Source: Tepidibacter hydrothermalis
GTDB lineage: Bacteria; Bacillota; Clostridia; Peptostreptococcales; Peptostreptococcaceae
Assembly (NCBI RefSeq): GCF_029542625.1
Contig: NZ_CP120733.1
Span: forward strand, 1,922,001-1,986,000
Reading direction: 5' to 3'
Length of the DNA: 64,000 bases
In this document: piece by piece, positions 9,955 through 19,556 of the stretch
How positions within the stretch are numbered: the stretch's first letter is position 1
Layout: each line of letters begins with the position of its first letter
Made by a program: the position numbers and the translations under genes
The notes under the pieces: model-generated
Database searches by the model: none
The model's input: only the letters and a program-made list of their open reading frames with translations
What the model was told of the DNA's origin: nothing

Positions 9955-11952
9955 TTAAATATTGAATTTTTTTATACTATCTTCTAGAATAATTGAAAGT
10001 TCATTTAAATCTTGAGCACTCTTTGCAACCTGTTCAACTGCTTTAGATTGATGTTCAACAGATACACTTATTTCTTCAGAAGAAGCTGCTCCTTCTTCTG
10101 AGACTAAAGATATTCTTTTGATACTTTCAACTATTAAATCCTTATTTTTAGATAAATTGCTCACATACTCACTAACTATATTTATTTCACTTGTAATATG
10201 TTCTATCGAATTAGATATATCTTCAAAAGATTTATTAACATATTGTACAGAATTAGTCTGATCCATAGAAATATTTTTTACCTCATCCATAATCATAACT
10301 GTATTCCTATTTTCTTCATGTATAGAATCTATTATATTTTGAATTTCATTAGTTGCAACTCCTGAACCCTCAGCTAATTTTCTTATTTCATCAGCTACAA
10401 CTGCAAATCCTTTTCCAGCATCCCCTGCTCTTGCAGCCTCTATTGATGCATTTAATGCAAGTAGATTAGTCTGTTCAGCTATTGATCTTATAGTATCTAA
10501 TATAACTCCTATATTTTTAGATTTTCCTGTAAGTTTATTAAGAGCATTCTCTATTTTTAATATGGATTTATTATTTAAATCTGTCTTATTCTGAAGATCT
10601 TGTACAGATCCAATCCCCACCTTATTAAACCCTATAACTTCATCTGTGTCTTTTAACATTTTATTCATATTATCCGATAATTCATTGAATTTATTATCCA
10701 AATCAACAGCAAGCTCAACTCCATTTTCTACATCAATAGATTGCTCTTTGACCCCTTGTGATATAGATTGTATTGACTTTGATATTTCCTCTGAGGATGC
10801 ACTTACTTCTTCTGTAATCGCAGCTAATTCACTTGATGATTCAGACAATCTATTTCCAACATTTTGACTTTGCATCAACAAGTTTTTAATATTATCTATC
10901 ATTAAATCAAAATGTCTTCCTATATCACCTATTTCATCGTTTGATTTTAAATTCATCTTAGATCTTAAATCTCCATCTTTAACCCTATCTATAGTATTTA
11001 CTATATGTTTTATGTCTTTAGTAATTCTATTTGAAAATATAACACCTGTTATACAAGCTATTAATCCTATTATAATTCCAACCATTATGATGCTTTTATA
11101 TACATAATTACCTTTTTGAGCTATTTCTCCATAATCTATAAAAGTAACAAGCATCCAGTCAGTATCATCCATTTTTTTAAACGCTACTATTTTTTTATCT
11201 ATAGCTCCATTCTTTTCTTCAAAATCATAATCTATTATATCCTCATTCTTACTATTTATTATTGTTAAGAATTCATTTGAGTTTATATTTTCCCCTACAT
11301 TGTTTTTATCTGTTCTAGTTATAAAATTTCCATTTGTATCTATTATAAAAGAATAGCCTGATTCACCTATTTTTATACTATTAACTTTTTTAGATAATTC
11401 ATCTAATGTAATATCTAATGCTACTACCCCTACTAGTTTATTATTTTCCTTATGAACTGGTATAGCATAGGTCATAACCAATTTGCCACTTACACTATCC
11501 TCATATGCATCTGTTATTATAGGTTTATTTGCTTTAACAGCATCTTTATACCAAGGCCTAGTTCTAGGATCATACCCTTCACTTCCACCATCATCATATG
11601 GATATGTAATGTACTTTCCGTTTTCAGTTCCCATATAAACAGATAATGCTTCCTTATAAATATTGGTGCAATCTTCAAATAATTCTAAGCAATAAGCTTC
11701 ATACTCATAATTTTCATCTACACTTTGAATAAACATATTTTCACTTATAATATTTAGAGAACTTATATATCCATTAAAACTAGTCCTAATTTCTCTATCT
11801 ACATTTTTATTTAATTTTAACATAGAATTTTTGAACTGTTCTTCTATAACACATGTTGATTTTTGATAAGATTGATATCCCAAAATAGTTAAAGGTATTA
11901 TTATGACTGATAATACCAGAATTAATACTTTATTTTTTATAGTTAATCGCAT
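9955..11952 (-). CDS. Methyl-accepting chemotaxis protein with Cache sensor
   Basis: Transmembrane chemoreceptor of about 665 aa. It has an N-terminal membrane segment (about residues 8-28), an extracellular double Cache domain (about 35-280, with a PYDDGG and DPRTRPWY region typical of dCache), a second membrane segment (about 285-305), HAMP, and a long cytoplasmic signalling domain. The hairpin tip includes [20 protein letters not shown], which contacts CheA/CheW. The ligand is probably an amino acid or similar small molecule by Cache precedent. The ATG at 11952 follows AGGGGTGAGGG. No chemotaxis genes are adjacent. Confidence 0.92.
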   Translation of the reverse strand: MRLTIKNKVLILVLSVIIIPLTILGYQSYQKSTCVIEEQFKNSMLKLNKNVDREIRTSFNGYISSLNIISENMFIQSVDENYEYEAYCLELFEDCTNIYKEALSVYMGTENGKYITYPYDDGGSEGYDPRTRPWYKDAVKANKPIITDAYEDSVSGKLVMTYAIPVHKENNKLVGVVALDITLDELSKKVNSIKIGESGYSFIIDTNGNFITRTDKNNVGENINSNEFLTIINSKNEDIIDYDFEEKNGAIDKKIVAFKKMDDTDWMLVTFIDYGEIAQKGNYVYKSIIMVGIIIGLIACITGVIFSNRITKDIKHIVNTIDRVKDGDLRSKMNLKSNDEIGDIGRHFDLMIDNIKNLLMQSQNVGNRLSESSSELAAITEEVSASSEEISKSIQSISQGVKEQSIDVENGVELAVDLDNKFNELSDNMNKMLKDTDEVIGFNKVGIGSVQDLQNKTDLNNKSILKIENALNKLTGKSKNIGVILDTIRSIAEQTNLLALNASIEAARAGDAGKGFAVVADEIRKLAEGSGVATNEIQNIIDSIHEENRNTVMIMDEVKNISMDQTNSVQYVNKSFEDISNSIEHITSEINIVSEYVSNLSKNKDLIVESIKRISLVSEEGAASSEEISVSVEHQSKAVEQVAKSAQDLNELSIILEDSIKKFNI

Positions 11953-12050
11953 TTCCCTCACCCCTTATCCCTTATATTTATTTTTATTCTCCACGAACTC
12001 AATTTTACCTTTTTTTATATTTATTACCATTTAATTGTATTTTTTTAATA

Positions 12051-12082
12051 AAAAAACTAGCCTTATATAAGACTAGTTTTAA
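12051..12082 (-). terminator. Intrinsic terminator of the ECF transporter operon
   Basis: AAAACTAG pairs with CTAGTTTT around a short AT loop, with a T run in the minus direction, overlapping the end of the EcfT gene. Confidence 0.75.
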
Positions 12083-12906
12083 AACGGATACCATAAATTA
12101 AAATTCATATTCAATTTGATATATATAGAAGTTAATAAACATATTAAAGATATTGACAAAACTAAATAATCCATTTTATTAATCTTGTGATAATTATACC
12201 ACGTTCTACTATTATGTTTACCAAACCCTCTAAGATCCATGGCATTTGATACTACCTCTATCCTTTTTAATGCACTCGTAATTAACGGCATTATTATAGC
12301 AGTAAAATTTTTAACTCTTTTAGACACAGAAGCCTCTCCCTTTTTAAAAGAAATACCTCTAGCTTGTTGAGAATTAACTATCTGATTAAATTCCTTTTGA
12401 ATATCAGGAATATACCTAAACGCTATATTTAAAGCATAAGCTATCTTATATGGAACTCCCATCTTATTTAAGCTACTTGCAAATTTACTAGGATGAGTAG
12501 TAAATATAAATATAAGAGTTATAGGAAGTAGTGTAGCGTATTTTAAAGATAAAGTCAAAACATAAAATAGACTTTCAAGTGTAATAACACTGTAACCTAT
12601 ATCAATTATATATGTGTATGTACCCGTTAACTTTGATCCATATTGAGGAGTTATTAGTAATATAAATAAAGAATTTAATAAGTTAAAACCAATCATAACC
12701 CCAACCATAATTTTAATAGTCTTAAAAGGAATTTTAGATTTATACAATAATATAATTCCTAATATACCTATACATGCAAATATTCTAATATCTAAAAACA
12801 TAAAAGTTATTATAGTCCATACCATAAACAATATAAATTTAATACCAGAATCTAATTTGTGTAAAAATGTATCTTCTTCAAAATATAAAGTTCCTATTTT
12901 ACCCAT
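12079..12906 (-). CDS. ecfT: Energy-coupling factor transporter transmembrane protein EcfT
   Basis: Membrane coupling subunit of an ECF vitamin transporter, about 275 aa with five to six hydrophobic segments. A conserved arginine-containing motif, NSQQARG in the FNQIVNSQQARGI region, is one of the two Ala-Arg-Gly coupling motifs that contact the ATPases; a second, DLRGFG, lies further on. The ATG at 12906 is preferred (AAAAGGAG upstream) and overlaps the stop codon of the ATPase gene, showing translational coupling. It is the last gene of the S-component/EcfA/EcfT operon. Confidence 0.88.
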   Translation of the reverse strand: MGKIGTLYFEEDTFLHKLDSGIKFILFMVWTIITFMFLDIRIFACIGILGIILLYKSKIPFKTIKIMVGVMIGFNLLNSLFILLITPQYGSKLTGTYTYIIDIGYSVITLESLFYVLTLSLKYATLLPITLIFIFTTHPSKFASSLNKMGVPYKIAYALNIAFRYIPDIQKEFNQIVNSQQARGISFKKGEASVSKRVKNFTAIIMPLITSALKRIEVVSNAMDLRGFGKHNSRTWYNYHKINKMDYLVLSISLICLLTSIYIKLNMNFNLWYPF

Positions 12907-14614
12907 TAATACACTCCTTTTTTCCATTTTCATAATCTATAAAACTTTGAATAAATGAATTAACATCTTCTATACCTAAAAGACTAGCAAGTTTTGATAA
13001 AGATGTTTCTTTTAAATCAGCCTTTTTTATAATTTTTTCATCTGCTAACACATTAGCAACTCTATCATCTGCAATTTTTTGACCATCACTTAAAACAACA
13101 GCTCTATCAGTATATTCAAGAGCTAGATGCATATCATGTGTTATCAATATAATAGATATTCCTTTGAATGTTAATGTCTTTATAAACTCCATAAACTCAG
13201 TATAATGTTTATAATCCTGACCAGCAGTAGGCTCATCGAGTATCAATACCGTAGGCTCAAGTATAAGCATAGACGCTATTGTAAGTCTTTTCTTTTGACC
13301 ATAACTAAGTGCACATACCGGCCAATTTTTATAAGAAATCAATCCACATATTTTTAAAACATCTTCCACTTTAGCTGATATAGTATCACTATCATATCCT
13401 TTATTCAATATTCCTAAGGCAACTTCATCCTTAATCATATTCTGTGTGATCATATAATTTGGATTTTGCATAACATATCCTATATGTTTACCTCTACTTG
13501 ATATACTCCAATCATTTATATTATCGCCTTTATAAACAATTTCACCTTTATCATGCTTATTTATTCCAGTTATAATATTAGATAAAGTTGATTTTCCAGA
13601 ACCATTATTTCCAAGTAAAGAAATAAGTTCTCCTTCATAAAGATCAAACGATATCCCTTTTATTATTTTTTCATTTTTATCATACGAAAACTCTAAATCT
13701 TTAACTGATAATACAATATCTTTATACTCTTTTTTATCTTTAGATGTATTCAAGTTTTTATAAAAAGAGTTTACTTTATCTTTAAACTCAGATTTATTAA
13801 CATTATCAAAACTATCTAATTTATCTTCTTTTTTAATTGTACAACCTGAATGTTTTAAAGCTTCTATATATAAAGGTTCTCTAAGTCCATATTTCTTCAA
13901 TATATTTGATGCAAGTATTTCACTAGGAGTTGTGCAAGCTTGTATTTCGCCTCTATCAACTACAACAACCTTATCAAAAGAAGCCTCCAAAACATCTTCA
14001 ATTCTGTGTTCTACTATTATAATCGTTTTTCCTGTTTTTTTATGTATCTCATCTATTAATTTCATAACCTTTTTACCACTTGCAGGATCCAAATTTGCTA
14101 GTGGTTCATCAAATAATAAAATTTCAGCTTGAGTTGTAAGTATACCACCAAGAGATACTCTTTGCTTTTGCCCTCCTGATAATTCATAAGGACTACAATC
14201 TATATATTTCATCATATCTACAAGCTTAGCTGCTCTTATTACTTCCTCTTTCATCTTAACTTGCTCTATATTCTCATTTTCAAAATAAAAAGCTATATCT
14301 TCTCCAACAGAAAGCCCTATGAATTGACCATCTTGATCTTGAAGTATAGTTCCAACCCTTTTACTTATTTCAAATATACTAGTTTTATATGGATTTATAT
14401 TATCAATAACCAACTCACCTGTTATATCTCCATCATATGAAAATGGAATTAGCCCATTTATACAATGAGCTAATGTCGACTTTCCTGATCCACTGGGTCC
14501 AGCTATTAAAACCTTTTCCCCTCTTTGTATATCAAGATTTATATTATTTAGAGTTGGCTTTGATAAACTCTTATACTTAAATGTGAAATCCTTAAAAGAA
14601 ATTATCGATGCCAT
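12899..14614 (-). CDS. Fused double ABC ATPase of an ECF transporter (EcfA1-EcfA2)
   Basis: 571-aa protein with two complete ABC ATPase domains in one chain, so it supplies both nucleotide-binding sites of the ECF complex. Domain 1 has GPSGSGKST, LSGGQKQR and LLFDEP; domain 2 (from about residue 300) has GNNGSGKST, LSYGQKKR and LILDEP followed by the switch histidine region LITHD. It sits between the S component (14625) and EcfT (12079) in one operon. ATP hydrolysis here would drive uptake of the vitamin bound by the S component. Confidence 0.92.
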   Translation of the reverse strand: MASIISFKDFTFKYKSLSKPTLNNINLDIQRGEKVLIAGPSGSGKSTLAHCINGLIPFSYDGDITGELVIDNINPYKTSIFEISKRVGTILQDQDGQFIGLSVGEDIAFYFENENIEQVKMKEEVIRAAKLVDMMKYIDCSPYELSGGQKQRVSLGGILTTQAEILLFDEPLANLDPASGKKVMKLIDEIHKKTGKTIIIVEHRIEDVLEASFDKVVVVDRGEIQACTTPSEILASNILKKYGLREPLYIEALKHSGCTIKKEDKLDSFDNVNKSEFKDKVNSFYKNLNTSKDKKEYKDIVLSVKDLEFSYDKNEKIIKGISFDLYEGELISLLGNNGSGKSTLSNIITGINKHDKGEIVYKGDNINDWSISSRGKHIGYVMQNPNYMITQNMIKDEVALGILNKGYDSDTISAKVEDVLKICGLISYKNWPVCALSYGQKKRLTIASMLILEPTVLILDEPTAGQDYKHYTEFMEFIKTLTFKGISIILITHDMHLALEYTDRAVVLSDGQKIADDRVANVLADEKIIKKADLKETSLSKLASLLGIEDVNSFIQSFIDYENGKKECING

Positions 14615-14624
14615 ATCATTCTCC

Positions 14625-15194
14625 TTACTTATCTAGTTCTAAATTCGAGTTTTTCTTATTAACGTTCACAAGACCTAATATAGTAGGTATTCCCAGTGCT
14701 AGAAACACAATAAGATTAGATACAATCGCTCCTACAACTTGTATAACAATCTTATTAGCTGGCTCACTCATAAACATTACATCAAATGCTCCTGCAAATA
14801 CAAACGCTATAATTATACCTATTGTTCCAGTAAATATCATATATATATAGTGTCTTTTAGTAGCAATCCCATTTTTAACACTAAATTCTTTGTAGTTATA
14901 TACAAGACCCATAAAAAATCCCATAATAGCAGAACTTAAAACCCAACCCCACCAGATTCCCCATCCAGCTATCATATCAGTCAGTGCATGTCCTATAAAC
15001 CCTACCAAAAAACCTACTACAGGTCCAAATAAAGCCGCAAAAATGCTCAACAGTGCAACCGCAGGCTTGATATTAGTGTTAGGCGCTATTGGAAACCCAA
15101 ATAAACCTAATACTCCATATAAAGCTGCTCCTATACCTATAGTTACTACTGTCTTAGTATCAAATTCAAATATTGATTTTTTTATTTCAATCAT
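14625..15194 (-). CDS. ECF transporter S component, UPF0397 family
   Basis: 189-aa membrane protein with about five to six hydrophobic segments and the conserved [17 protein letters not shown] and WGIWWGWV segments of the UPF0397 group. These are substrate-binding S components of ECF transporters, often annotated for riboflavin; the substrate is not proved by sequence. The operon with EcfA and EcfT supports the assignment. The ATG at 15194 is unusually close to its GAGGGG site. No known riboswitch was recognised upstream, so the vitamin cannot be deduced that way. Confidence 0.85.
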   Translation of the reverse strand: MIEIKKSIFEFDTKTVVTIGIGAALYGVLGLFGFPIAPNTNIKPAVALLSIFAALFGPVVGFLVGFIGHALTDMIAGWGIWWGWVLSSAIMGFFMGLVYNYKEFSVKNGIATKRHYIYMIFTGTIGIIIAFVFAGAFDVMFMSEPANKIVIQVVGAIVSNLIVFLALGIPTILGLVNVNKKNSNLELDK

Positions 15195-15285
15195 CCCCTC
15201 TTATTTATTTTATTATCAATAGTATCAGTCCGTATTTATCCAGAATAATATTATTATAAATCAATAATTTTGTCAATTATAAATA

Positions 15286-15307
15286 AAAGGAGCCTTTAGG
15301 CTCCTTT
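15286..15307. terminator. Short GC-rich hairpin, terminator-like
   Basis: AAAGGAGCC, loop, GGCTCCTTT, followed by T-rich sequence in the minus direction. It sits upstream of the S-component gene, so it may end an unseen leader transcript or act as an attenuator; which one is not known. Confidence 0.55.
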
Positions 15308-15510
15308 ATGACATCTTTTTTAGTAAGAAAGATTATAAACTCAACACTAAGCATATTACTGCTTAAAGTGATTTATCTTTAGTTGTTACTACATATTAAT
15401 TGTATGCTGTAAATTTAATTTTAATACATATACATCAAAAAAATAATATATTATAAATTCTACCTTTACATCGAATCATTTACATATATAATAAACTAGT
15501 GTATATAAAG

Positions 15511-15586
15511 TGAAACTTAATTCAGATGGAGTTTTCTCCCCAACTGAATTTTTAGTTGAACTAATCCAGAGTTCTTAGCTTTCGGA
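15511..15586 (+). promoter_or_regulatory. Structured leader element before the Nudix gene
   Basis: Consecutive hairpins: AATTCAG...CTGAATT with an inner GGAG/CTCC stem (15519-15550), then TTAGTTGAACTAA (15552-15564), then a conserved-looking AATCCAGAGTTCTTAGC segment. It ends about 55 bases before the Nudix start. It could be a regulatory leader or the remnant of a small palindromic mobile element. No known riboswitch family was recognised. Confidence 0.4.
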
Positions 15587-15640
15587 TAAATAATTATATT
15601 TTCACAAAATTATTATAAATACAATATAAAGGAGTTTTTC

Positions 15641-16165
15641 ATGAGACTATTAAAAAAAATGATTCACAAAGACATAACTCAAATTACAGGTGAAATTTTT
15701 GAAAGAAAAGCAGCACGAGCAATAATATTAGATGGAAACAAAATACTTCTAATGTACACTAAAAGATATAATGATTATAGCTTTCCTGGTGGCGGCGTAG
15801 AACCTGATGAAGAATTAACTCACGGACTTAAGAGAGAATTAAACGAAGAAACTGGAGCTAAGGATATTGAGATTATAAAAGAATTTGGTATGCTTGATGA
15901 ATACAGACCTACTCACTATGAAGGGTATGACCTTATGCATATGATTTCTTACTTTTATGTATGTACAATTAACAAAGAACTAGGAAAACCTAAATTAGAA
16001 GATTATGAAATTTCAAATGGTATGACTCCAATATGGATAGATATAGATGAAGCAATAAATCACAATATTAAATTAATTCAAAGTAAAGATTCTAAAATGG
16101 GTCTTTCTGTTGAAAGAGAAACAATTGTTCTTAATTTAATCAAAGATGAATTAATAAATAAATAG
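15641..16165 (+). CDS. Nudix hydrolase
   Basis: 174-aa Nudix family pyrophosphohydrolase that cleaves a nucleoside diphosphate linked to another moiety. The full Nudix box GX5EX7REUXEEXGU is present (starting GGVEPDEE and containing RELNEETGA), so the magnesium-binding glutamates are intact. A FPGGG turn precedes it. The ATG at 15641 follows AAGGAG. The substrate cannot be predicted. The gene is alone in its transcription unit between a structured leader and a terminator. Confidence 0.9.
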   Translation: MRLLKKMIHKDITQITGEIFERKAARAIILDGNKILLMYTKRYNDYSFPGGGVEPDEELTHGLKRELNEETGAKDIEIIKEFGMLDEYRPTHYEGYDLMHMISYFYVCTINKELGKPKLEDYEISNGMTPIWIDIDEAINHNIKLIQSKDSKMGLSVERETIVLNLIKDELINK

Positions 16166-16187
16166 GGACTTTTAAAAGTCCCTATTT
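16160..16187. terminator. Bidirectional terminator
   Basis: Perfect hairpin AAATAGGGACTTTT with its complement, between the convergent Nudix and MerR-like genes. Confidence 0.88.
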
Positions 16188-16737
16188 ATCCAAATACCTT
16201 ACTAAAAAATCCTTTTTTGCTTTCCTTCCTATTGTTTGCTAAATACAACATAAGCTTCTGATTTTCTACCCTAACCTGCTTTCTAACCTTATTACTTATC
16301 TCATCTCTTAAGTTTATACTTATATCGTCTAGTTTTTCACTGATTTCATTTCCAAGATCTTCTTTTAGTTTTTGCTCTCTCTCAATAACAATATCTCCAA
16401 TAGCTGCACCCATTATATTCTTAAAATTTTCAGCCATAGTTTGTTGAATATCTTCAATAGATTCTAATGGATTAGCTTGAGTCAAAGTAGCTGCACATTC
16501 CTCATTAGATTTGTCAAAATTACTATTATGTATATATTCCTTTATAAAATTTGTTCCCATTCCTTTTTGCTTATATTTCTTTATATTTTGTATTAATTCA
16601 ATATCATAGTCTGTATAGTTTCTATTTCCATTATCACCTCTAGATACTTTAAGTTCAAACTCTTTTTCCCATCCTCTTAAAGTTTTTTTATTTAATCCTG
16701 TTTTTCTAGATACCTCACTAGTAGTATATATTTTCAT
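16186..16737 (-). CDS. MerR-like DNA-binding protein with coiled-coil tail
   Basis: About 183 aa. The N-terminus (residues 1-65) is a MerR-type winged helix: TTSEVSRKTGLNKKTLRGWE and then a wing with NGNRNY. The rest is glutamate- and lysine-rich and predicted coiled coil, ending in a basic tail. There is no metal-binding cysteine array as in classical MerR proteins, so a structural or sporulation/partition-like role (RacA-like layout) is possible; this is inference. The ATG at 16737 follows AGGGGGAT; an upstream ATG at 16761 lacks a site. Confidence 0.75.
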   Translation of the reverse strand: MKIYTTSEVSRKTGLNKKTLRGWEKEFELKVSRGDNGNRNYTDYDIELIQNIKKYKQKGMGTNFIKEYIHNSNFDKSNEECAATLTQANPLESIEDIQQTMAENFKNIMGAAIGDIVIEREQKLKEDLGNEISEKLDDISINLRDEISNKVRKQVRVENQKLMLYLANNRKESKKGFFSKVFG

Positions 16738-16830
16738 AAATATCCCCCTTATTAAAAACAAAAATTATAATAATTCTAACCATATTTTTTAAGTTCAACA
16801 AAACCATTTATATTCCTTTAATCAAAAAAA

Positions 16831-16864
16831 GAGTTAATACAACATATTCGCCGTATTAACCCTT
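16831..16864 (-). terminator. Intrinsic terminator of the TtcA-like gene
   Basis: GGGTTAATAC pairs with GTATTAACTC, followed by a T7 run in the minus direction, just after the stop codon at 16872. Confidence 0.85.
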
Positions 16865-16871
16865 TAAAATA

Positions 16872-17753
16872 TTATTCTTCATCATAAAATTCCAAATAAG
16901 AATGCTTTTTAGAGTCTTTTTGCCATCCCAAAATAGCATCTATATTAACATTTTCTGCTGATTTAAATATACATTTATCTATATCCTCAAAATCAAGCTT
17001 AAGTTTTTTTATAAGTTCTTTTATCTCAGTTCTCTTATTAGATGTTTTCTTAGCAGCAACCATGCACGCACAATTCAGTGGCCATATACCACTTTTTTGT
17101 GTAAATGTTTGTATATCATTTTCTCTTATATAATACATGGGTCTTATCAGTTCCAACCCTTCATGATTTGCAGACTTTAACTTAGGAAGCATAGTTTTAA
17201 AACTTCCTGCATAAAACATATTTATAAGAGTAGTCTCAATGACATCATTAAAATGATGTCCAAGTGCTAGCTTATTACATCCAAGTTCTTGTGCCTTTGC
17301 ATACAAAGACCCTCTTCTCATCTTAGCACACATATAACATGGATAATCCTGAGCTATTTTATCTATTACCTCAAATATTTGAGACTCATATAAATGAATA
17401 GGTATATTCAAATAATTACAATTATCAATTAAAAGTTCTTTTATATTCTCATGATATCCAGGGTCCATAGCTATAAATTCAAGATCAAATTTTATTTGAC
17501 CATGTCTTTTAAGTTCTTGAAATAGCTTTGCCATAAGCATACTATCTTTTCCACCAGATATAGCAACAGCTACCTTATCTCCATCCTTTAAAAGATCATA
17601 ATCCTTTATACCTTTTACAAACCTTGACCATATACGCTTTCTATAGGTCTTTATTATACTTTTCTCAATGTCTTTAAGTGGTTTTCTTTCATTAAATGGT
17701 ATTAATACTTCGCATCCACTTCCAGCAATGCCATTATTTTCTTGATTACTCAT
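16872..17753 (-). CDS. TtcA-like tRNA sulfurtransferase (PP-loop ATPase)
   Basis: About 293 aa ATP pyrophosphatase of the TtcA/TtuA group, which activates a tRNA base for sulfur insertion. The PP-loop is AISGGKDS near residue 65. Cysteines in CYMCAKMRRG (CxxC) and a later CAC resemble the iron-sulfur cluster ligands of the family. GHHFNDVIETTLINMFYAG is the second conserved block. The ATG at 17753 follows AGAGGTG. It may modify tRNA position 32, or be a paralogue with another target. The C_GCAxxG_C_C gene lies upstream on the same strand. Confidence 0.82.
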   Translation of the reverse strand: MSNQENNGIAGSGCEVLIPFNERKPLKDIEKSIIKTYRKRIWSRFVKGIKDYDLLKDGDKVAVAISGGKDSMLMAKLFQELKRHGQIKFDLEFIAMDPGYHENIKELLIDNCNYLNIPIHLYESQIFEVIDKIAQDYPCYMCAKMRRGSLYAKAQELGCNKLALGHHFNDVIETTLINMFYAGSFKTMLPKLKSANHEGLELIRPMYYIRENDIQTFTQKSGIWPLNCACMVAAKKTSNKRTEIKELIKKLKLDFEDIDKCIFKSAENVNIDAILGWQKDSKKHSYLEFYDEE

Positions 17754-17827
17754 TATGTCACCTCTCTTTAACAAAAGTATTATAGCACTTTTTATAAATT
17801 ATGTCTCTGTATTAATATTCCAAAAGT

Positions 17828-18184
17828 TTATTCTATACTATCAATATATCTATCTACATAATCAATCAACTCTTTGCAGCTAATCTTATTGCCTTTTAGC
17901 TCCTTACATATAACACTTCCATATTCTTGTTCTATTTTGTTCATAAGCTCTTTAGTATATAATCTAGCTTCTTTTTTTTGTTCTGCATCTTGTCCACCTT
18001 TTAAAACACCTATAGAACTAACACCTGCGCAGATTGCTCCACATACACTTCCAACTCCCATGCCATGGCCCATAGAACTTGCTATTGCTACAGGTATTTC
18101 CGTATTCTTTTTCTCATTAGTTGCTTTAATTACAGACTCAGCACAATTATATCCATTTCCAAAATAATCTAACGCTTTTTTCAT
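17828..18184 (-). CDS. C_GCAxxG_C_C family protein
   Basis: 118-aa protein with the diagnostic cysteine pattern: YNCAES near the N-terminus, SVCGAICAG in the middle and two later cysteines (VICKEL and ISCKEL). This family is annotated as a probable redox protein, sometimes encoded near electron-transfer or molybdenum enzymes; its chemistry is not established. The ATG at 18184 follows AAGGAGAGAG. It may be cotranscribed with the TtcA-like gene. Confidence 0.85.
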   Translation of the reverse strand: MKKALDYFGNGYNCAESVIKATNEKKNTEIPVAIASSMGHGMGVGSVCGAICAGVSSIGVLKGGQDAEQKKEARLYTKELMNKIEQEYGSVICKELKGNKISCKELIDYVDRYIDSIE

Positions 18185-18323
18185 ATGTATCTCTCTCCTT
18201 TTAAATTTACTTTTAATATAACATCCGAATATATTGTACCATTATATTGCAAAAAAATGTATAAAACTATGCTATATATGTCAATAATTAAGACTCATAC
18301 TAAACTTAACCGGAGGTATACTA

Positions 18324-18524
18324 ATGTTAGAATACAAAGAATTAAAACAAATACTACACTCAATTGAATATTCTATACATAACTTAGAAAATAGTTTAGA
18401 TAAGTATAGTAAATGCTTACCAAAATCTGATAAATTAGAAATAATCGCTCAAATACAAAATTACAACGATATACAAAACAAACTAGAAAAACTAACAAAT
18501 GAAATGGAAGTTAAAGCAACTTAA
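18324..18524 (+). CDS. Small helical protein, 66 aa, paralogue of the gene at 19084
   Basis: Strong ribosome binding site (CGGAGGT) before ATG at 18324. The protein is almost entirely helical by composition, with heptad-like leucines and isoleucines. Its pattern IEYSIHNLENSLDKYS matches LDYSIANLENYLNKYS in the protein at 19084-19302, so the two are homologues on opposite strands around the dUTPase gene. No function is recognised. It resembles the small Spo0E-like helical hairpins in size, but the SxxxD signature is not convincing. Confidence 0.72.
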   Translation: MLEYKELKQILHSIEYSIHNLENSLDKYSKCLPKSDKLEIIAQIQNYNDIQNKLEKLTNEMEVKAT

Positions 18525-18532
18525 ACATACAA

Positions 18533-19030
18533 TTACTTTGATGTTGAGCCTATACCACCTAATCTATCAACTTGAACAGGCTCATCATCATCTGCTATTA
18601 AATACTTTTGAAATATTCCCTGTGCAAATGCTTCCCCACATTTAACCTCAAACCTTTTATCTCCTTCATTCTTTAAAGCTACAAATATATGACCTTCATT
18701 CTTTTCATTATTATAGTAATCAGAATCTATAAGTCCAACTTGATTTTTAAGCCTTATATTATATTTAAATCCATGACTACTTCTAACCAATATGCATAAA
18801 CACTCATCCTGTTTCATATAGCTTTTAATCCCAGTCGGAACAACAATAGACTCTCCCGGACTCAAAGTAAAATCATTAACACAATAAAAATCATATCCAG
18901 CAGATAAACTAGTAGCACGTCTTGGTTTTTTCATATTATTATATTTTTCTTTTATAACTTCATCACTTAAATCTCTTCCTAAAGTCTTTTTAAATTCATC
19001 ATAACTTACTATCTCAAATCCTCTAATCAT
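18533..19030 (-). CDS. dUTP diphosphatase-like protein
   Basis: 165-aa trimeric-type dUTPase relative that hydrolyses dUTP to dUMP. Motif 1 is AGYDFY, motif 2 is RSSHGFKYNI, motif 3 is the GLIDSDYYNNEKNEGH segment, and the C-terminal motif 5 is RLGGIGSTSK, which closes over the active site. An N-terminal extension of about 35 residues precedes the core. A motif-3 variant is also seen in some dCTP deaminases, but the C-terminal glycine-rich arm favours dUTPase. The ATG at 19030 follows AAAAGGAG. Confidence 0.87.
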   Translation of the reverse strand: MIRGFEIVSYDEFKKTLGRDLSDEVIKEKYNNMKKPRRATSLSAGYDFYCVNDFTLSPGESIVVPTGIKSYMKQDECLCILVRSSHGFKYNIRLKNQVGLIDSDYYNNEKNEGHIFVALKNEGDKRFEVKCGEAFAQGIFQKYLIADDDEPVQVDRLGGIGSTSK

Positions 19031-19083
19031 ATAAGTCTCCTTTTATTAATATATTTTCTTTTAATATATTAACATCGGATTTT

Positions 19084-19302
19084 CTATTTGTATATATCAA
19101 TATTTTGATTATATAATTCATTAGTTCCCACTGTACATCTTATCTTACAAGATATTTCCTCATACTTTTTAAGTTGATATATTATATCGACTTTATCTAA
19201 ATCACATAAATGCTCACTATATTTATTTAAATAATTCTCCAGATTAGCTATAGAATAATCTAATGATTTAGATATAATATGTAGATCATCTGTTTTAAAC
19301 AT
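19084..19302 (-). CDS. Small helical protein, 72 aa, paralogue of the gene at 18324
   Basis: ATG at 19302 after AAGGAGAT. It is predicted largely helical and aligns over about 45 residues with the 66-aa protein on the other side of the dUTPase gene, sharing SIxNLExxLxKYS and later DKxxIIxQ. No conserved catalytic residue or known domain was recognised. The retention of both copies with good ribosome binding sites suggests a real function, possibly as a small regulator. Confidence 0.7.
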   Translation of the reverse strand: MFKTDDLHIISKSLDYSIANLENYLNKYSEHLCDLDKVDIIYQLKKYEEISCKIRCTVGTNELYNQNIDIYK

Positions 19303-19363
19303 AATACCATCTCCTTCCTAATAACTACATTCTATCCAAATACATATTAATTAATAACACAAC

Positions 19364-19402
19364 AAAACCCTAAAAACTAAATAATTTAGTTTTCAGGGTT
19401 TT
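19364..19402. terminator. Intrinsic terminator
   Basis: AAAACCCTAAAAACTAAAT with its near-complement around a short loop. In the minus direction it follows the short ORF at 19445-19537; T-rich flanks are present on both sides. Confidence 0.75.
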
Positions 19403-19444
19403 ATTTATAAGAAAAATCCATAACTTATTTCTCCTTTGAAATAT

Positions 19445-19537
19445 CTACTTATTGTACTTACTATTAGTTAATCCATATCTAAATATTAAACATAATACAA
19501 TCAAGATCAATACTATTCCATATATACCCAAACACAT
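19445..19537 (-). CDS. Possible 30-aa single-pass membrane peptide
   Basis: Short ORF with one strongly hydrophobic segment (IYGIVLILIVLCLIF) and a short charged C-terminus, ending about 40 bases before a terminator. AAAGGGGG lies directly before the ATG; an in-frame TTG two codons later (19531) has better spacing, giving 28 aa. The upstream palindrome at 19557-19592 could be part of its leader. It resembles small spore or stress membrane peptides in layout only. Confidence 0.4.
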   Translation of the reverse strand: MCLGIYGIVLILIVLCLIFRYGLTNSKYNK

Positions 19538-19556
19538 ACCCCCTTTAACGGTTTTT

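Larger units (their letters stand above)
15195..15640. other. Intergenic region between divergent operons
   Basis: About 446 bases between the S component (minus) and Nudix (plus) genes. It holds a short hairpin (15286-15307), a structured element (15511-15586) and otherwise AT-rich sequence that should include both promoters. No tRNA or known riboswitch was recognised. Confidence 0.5.
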
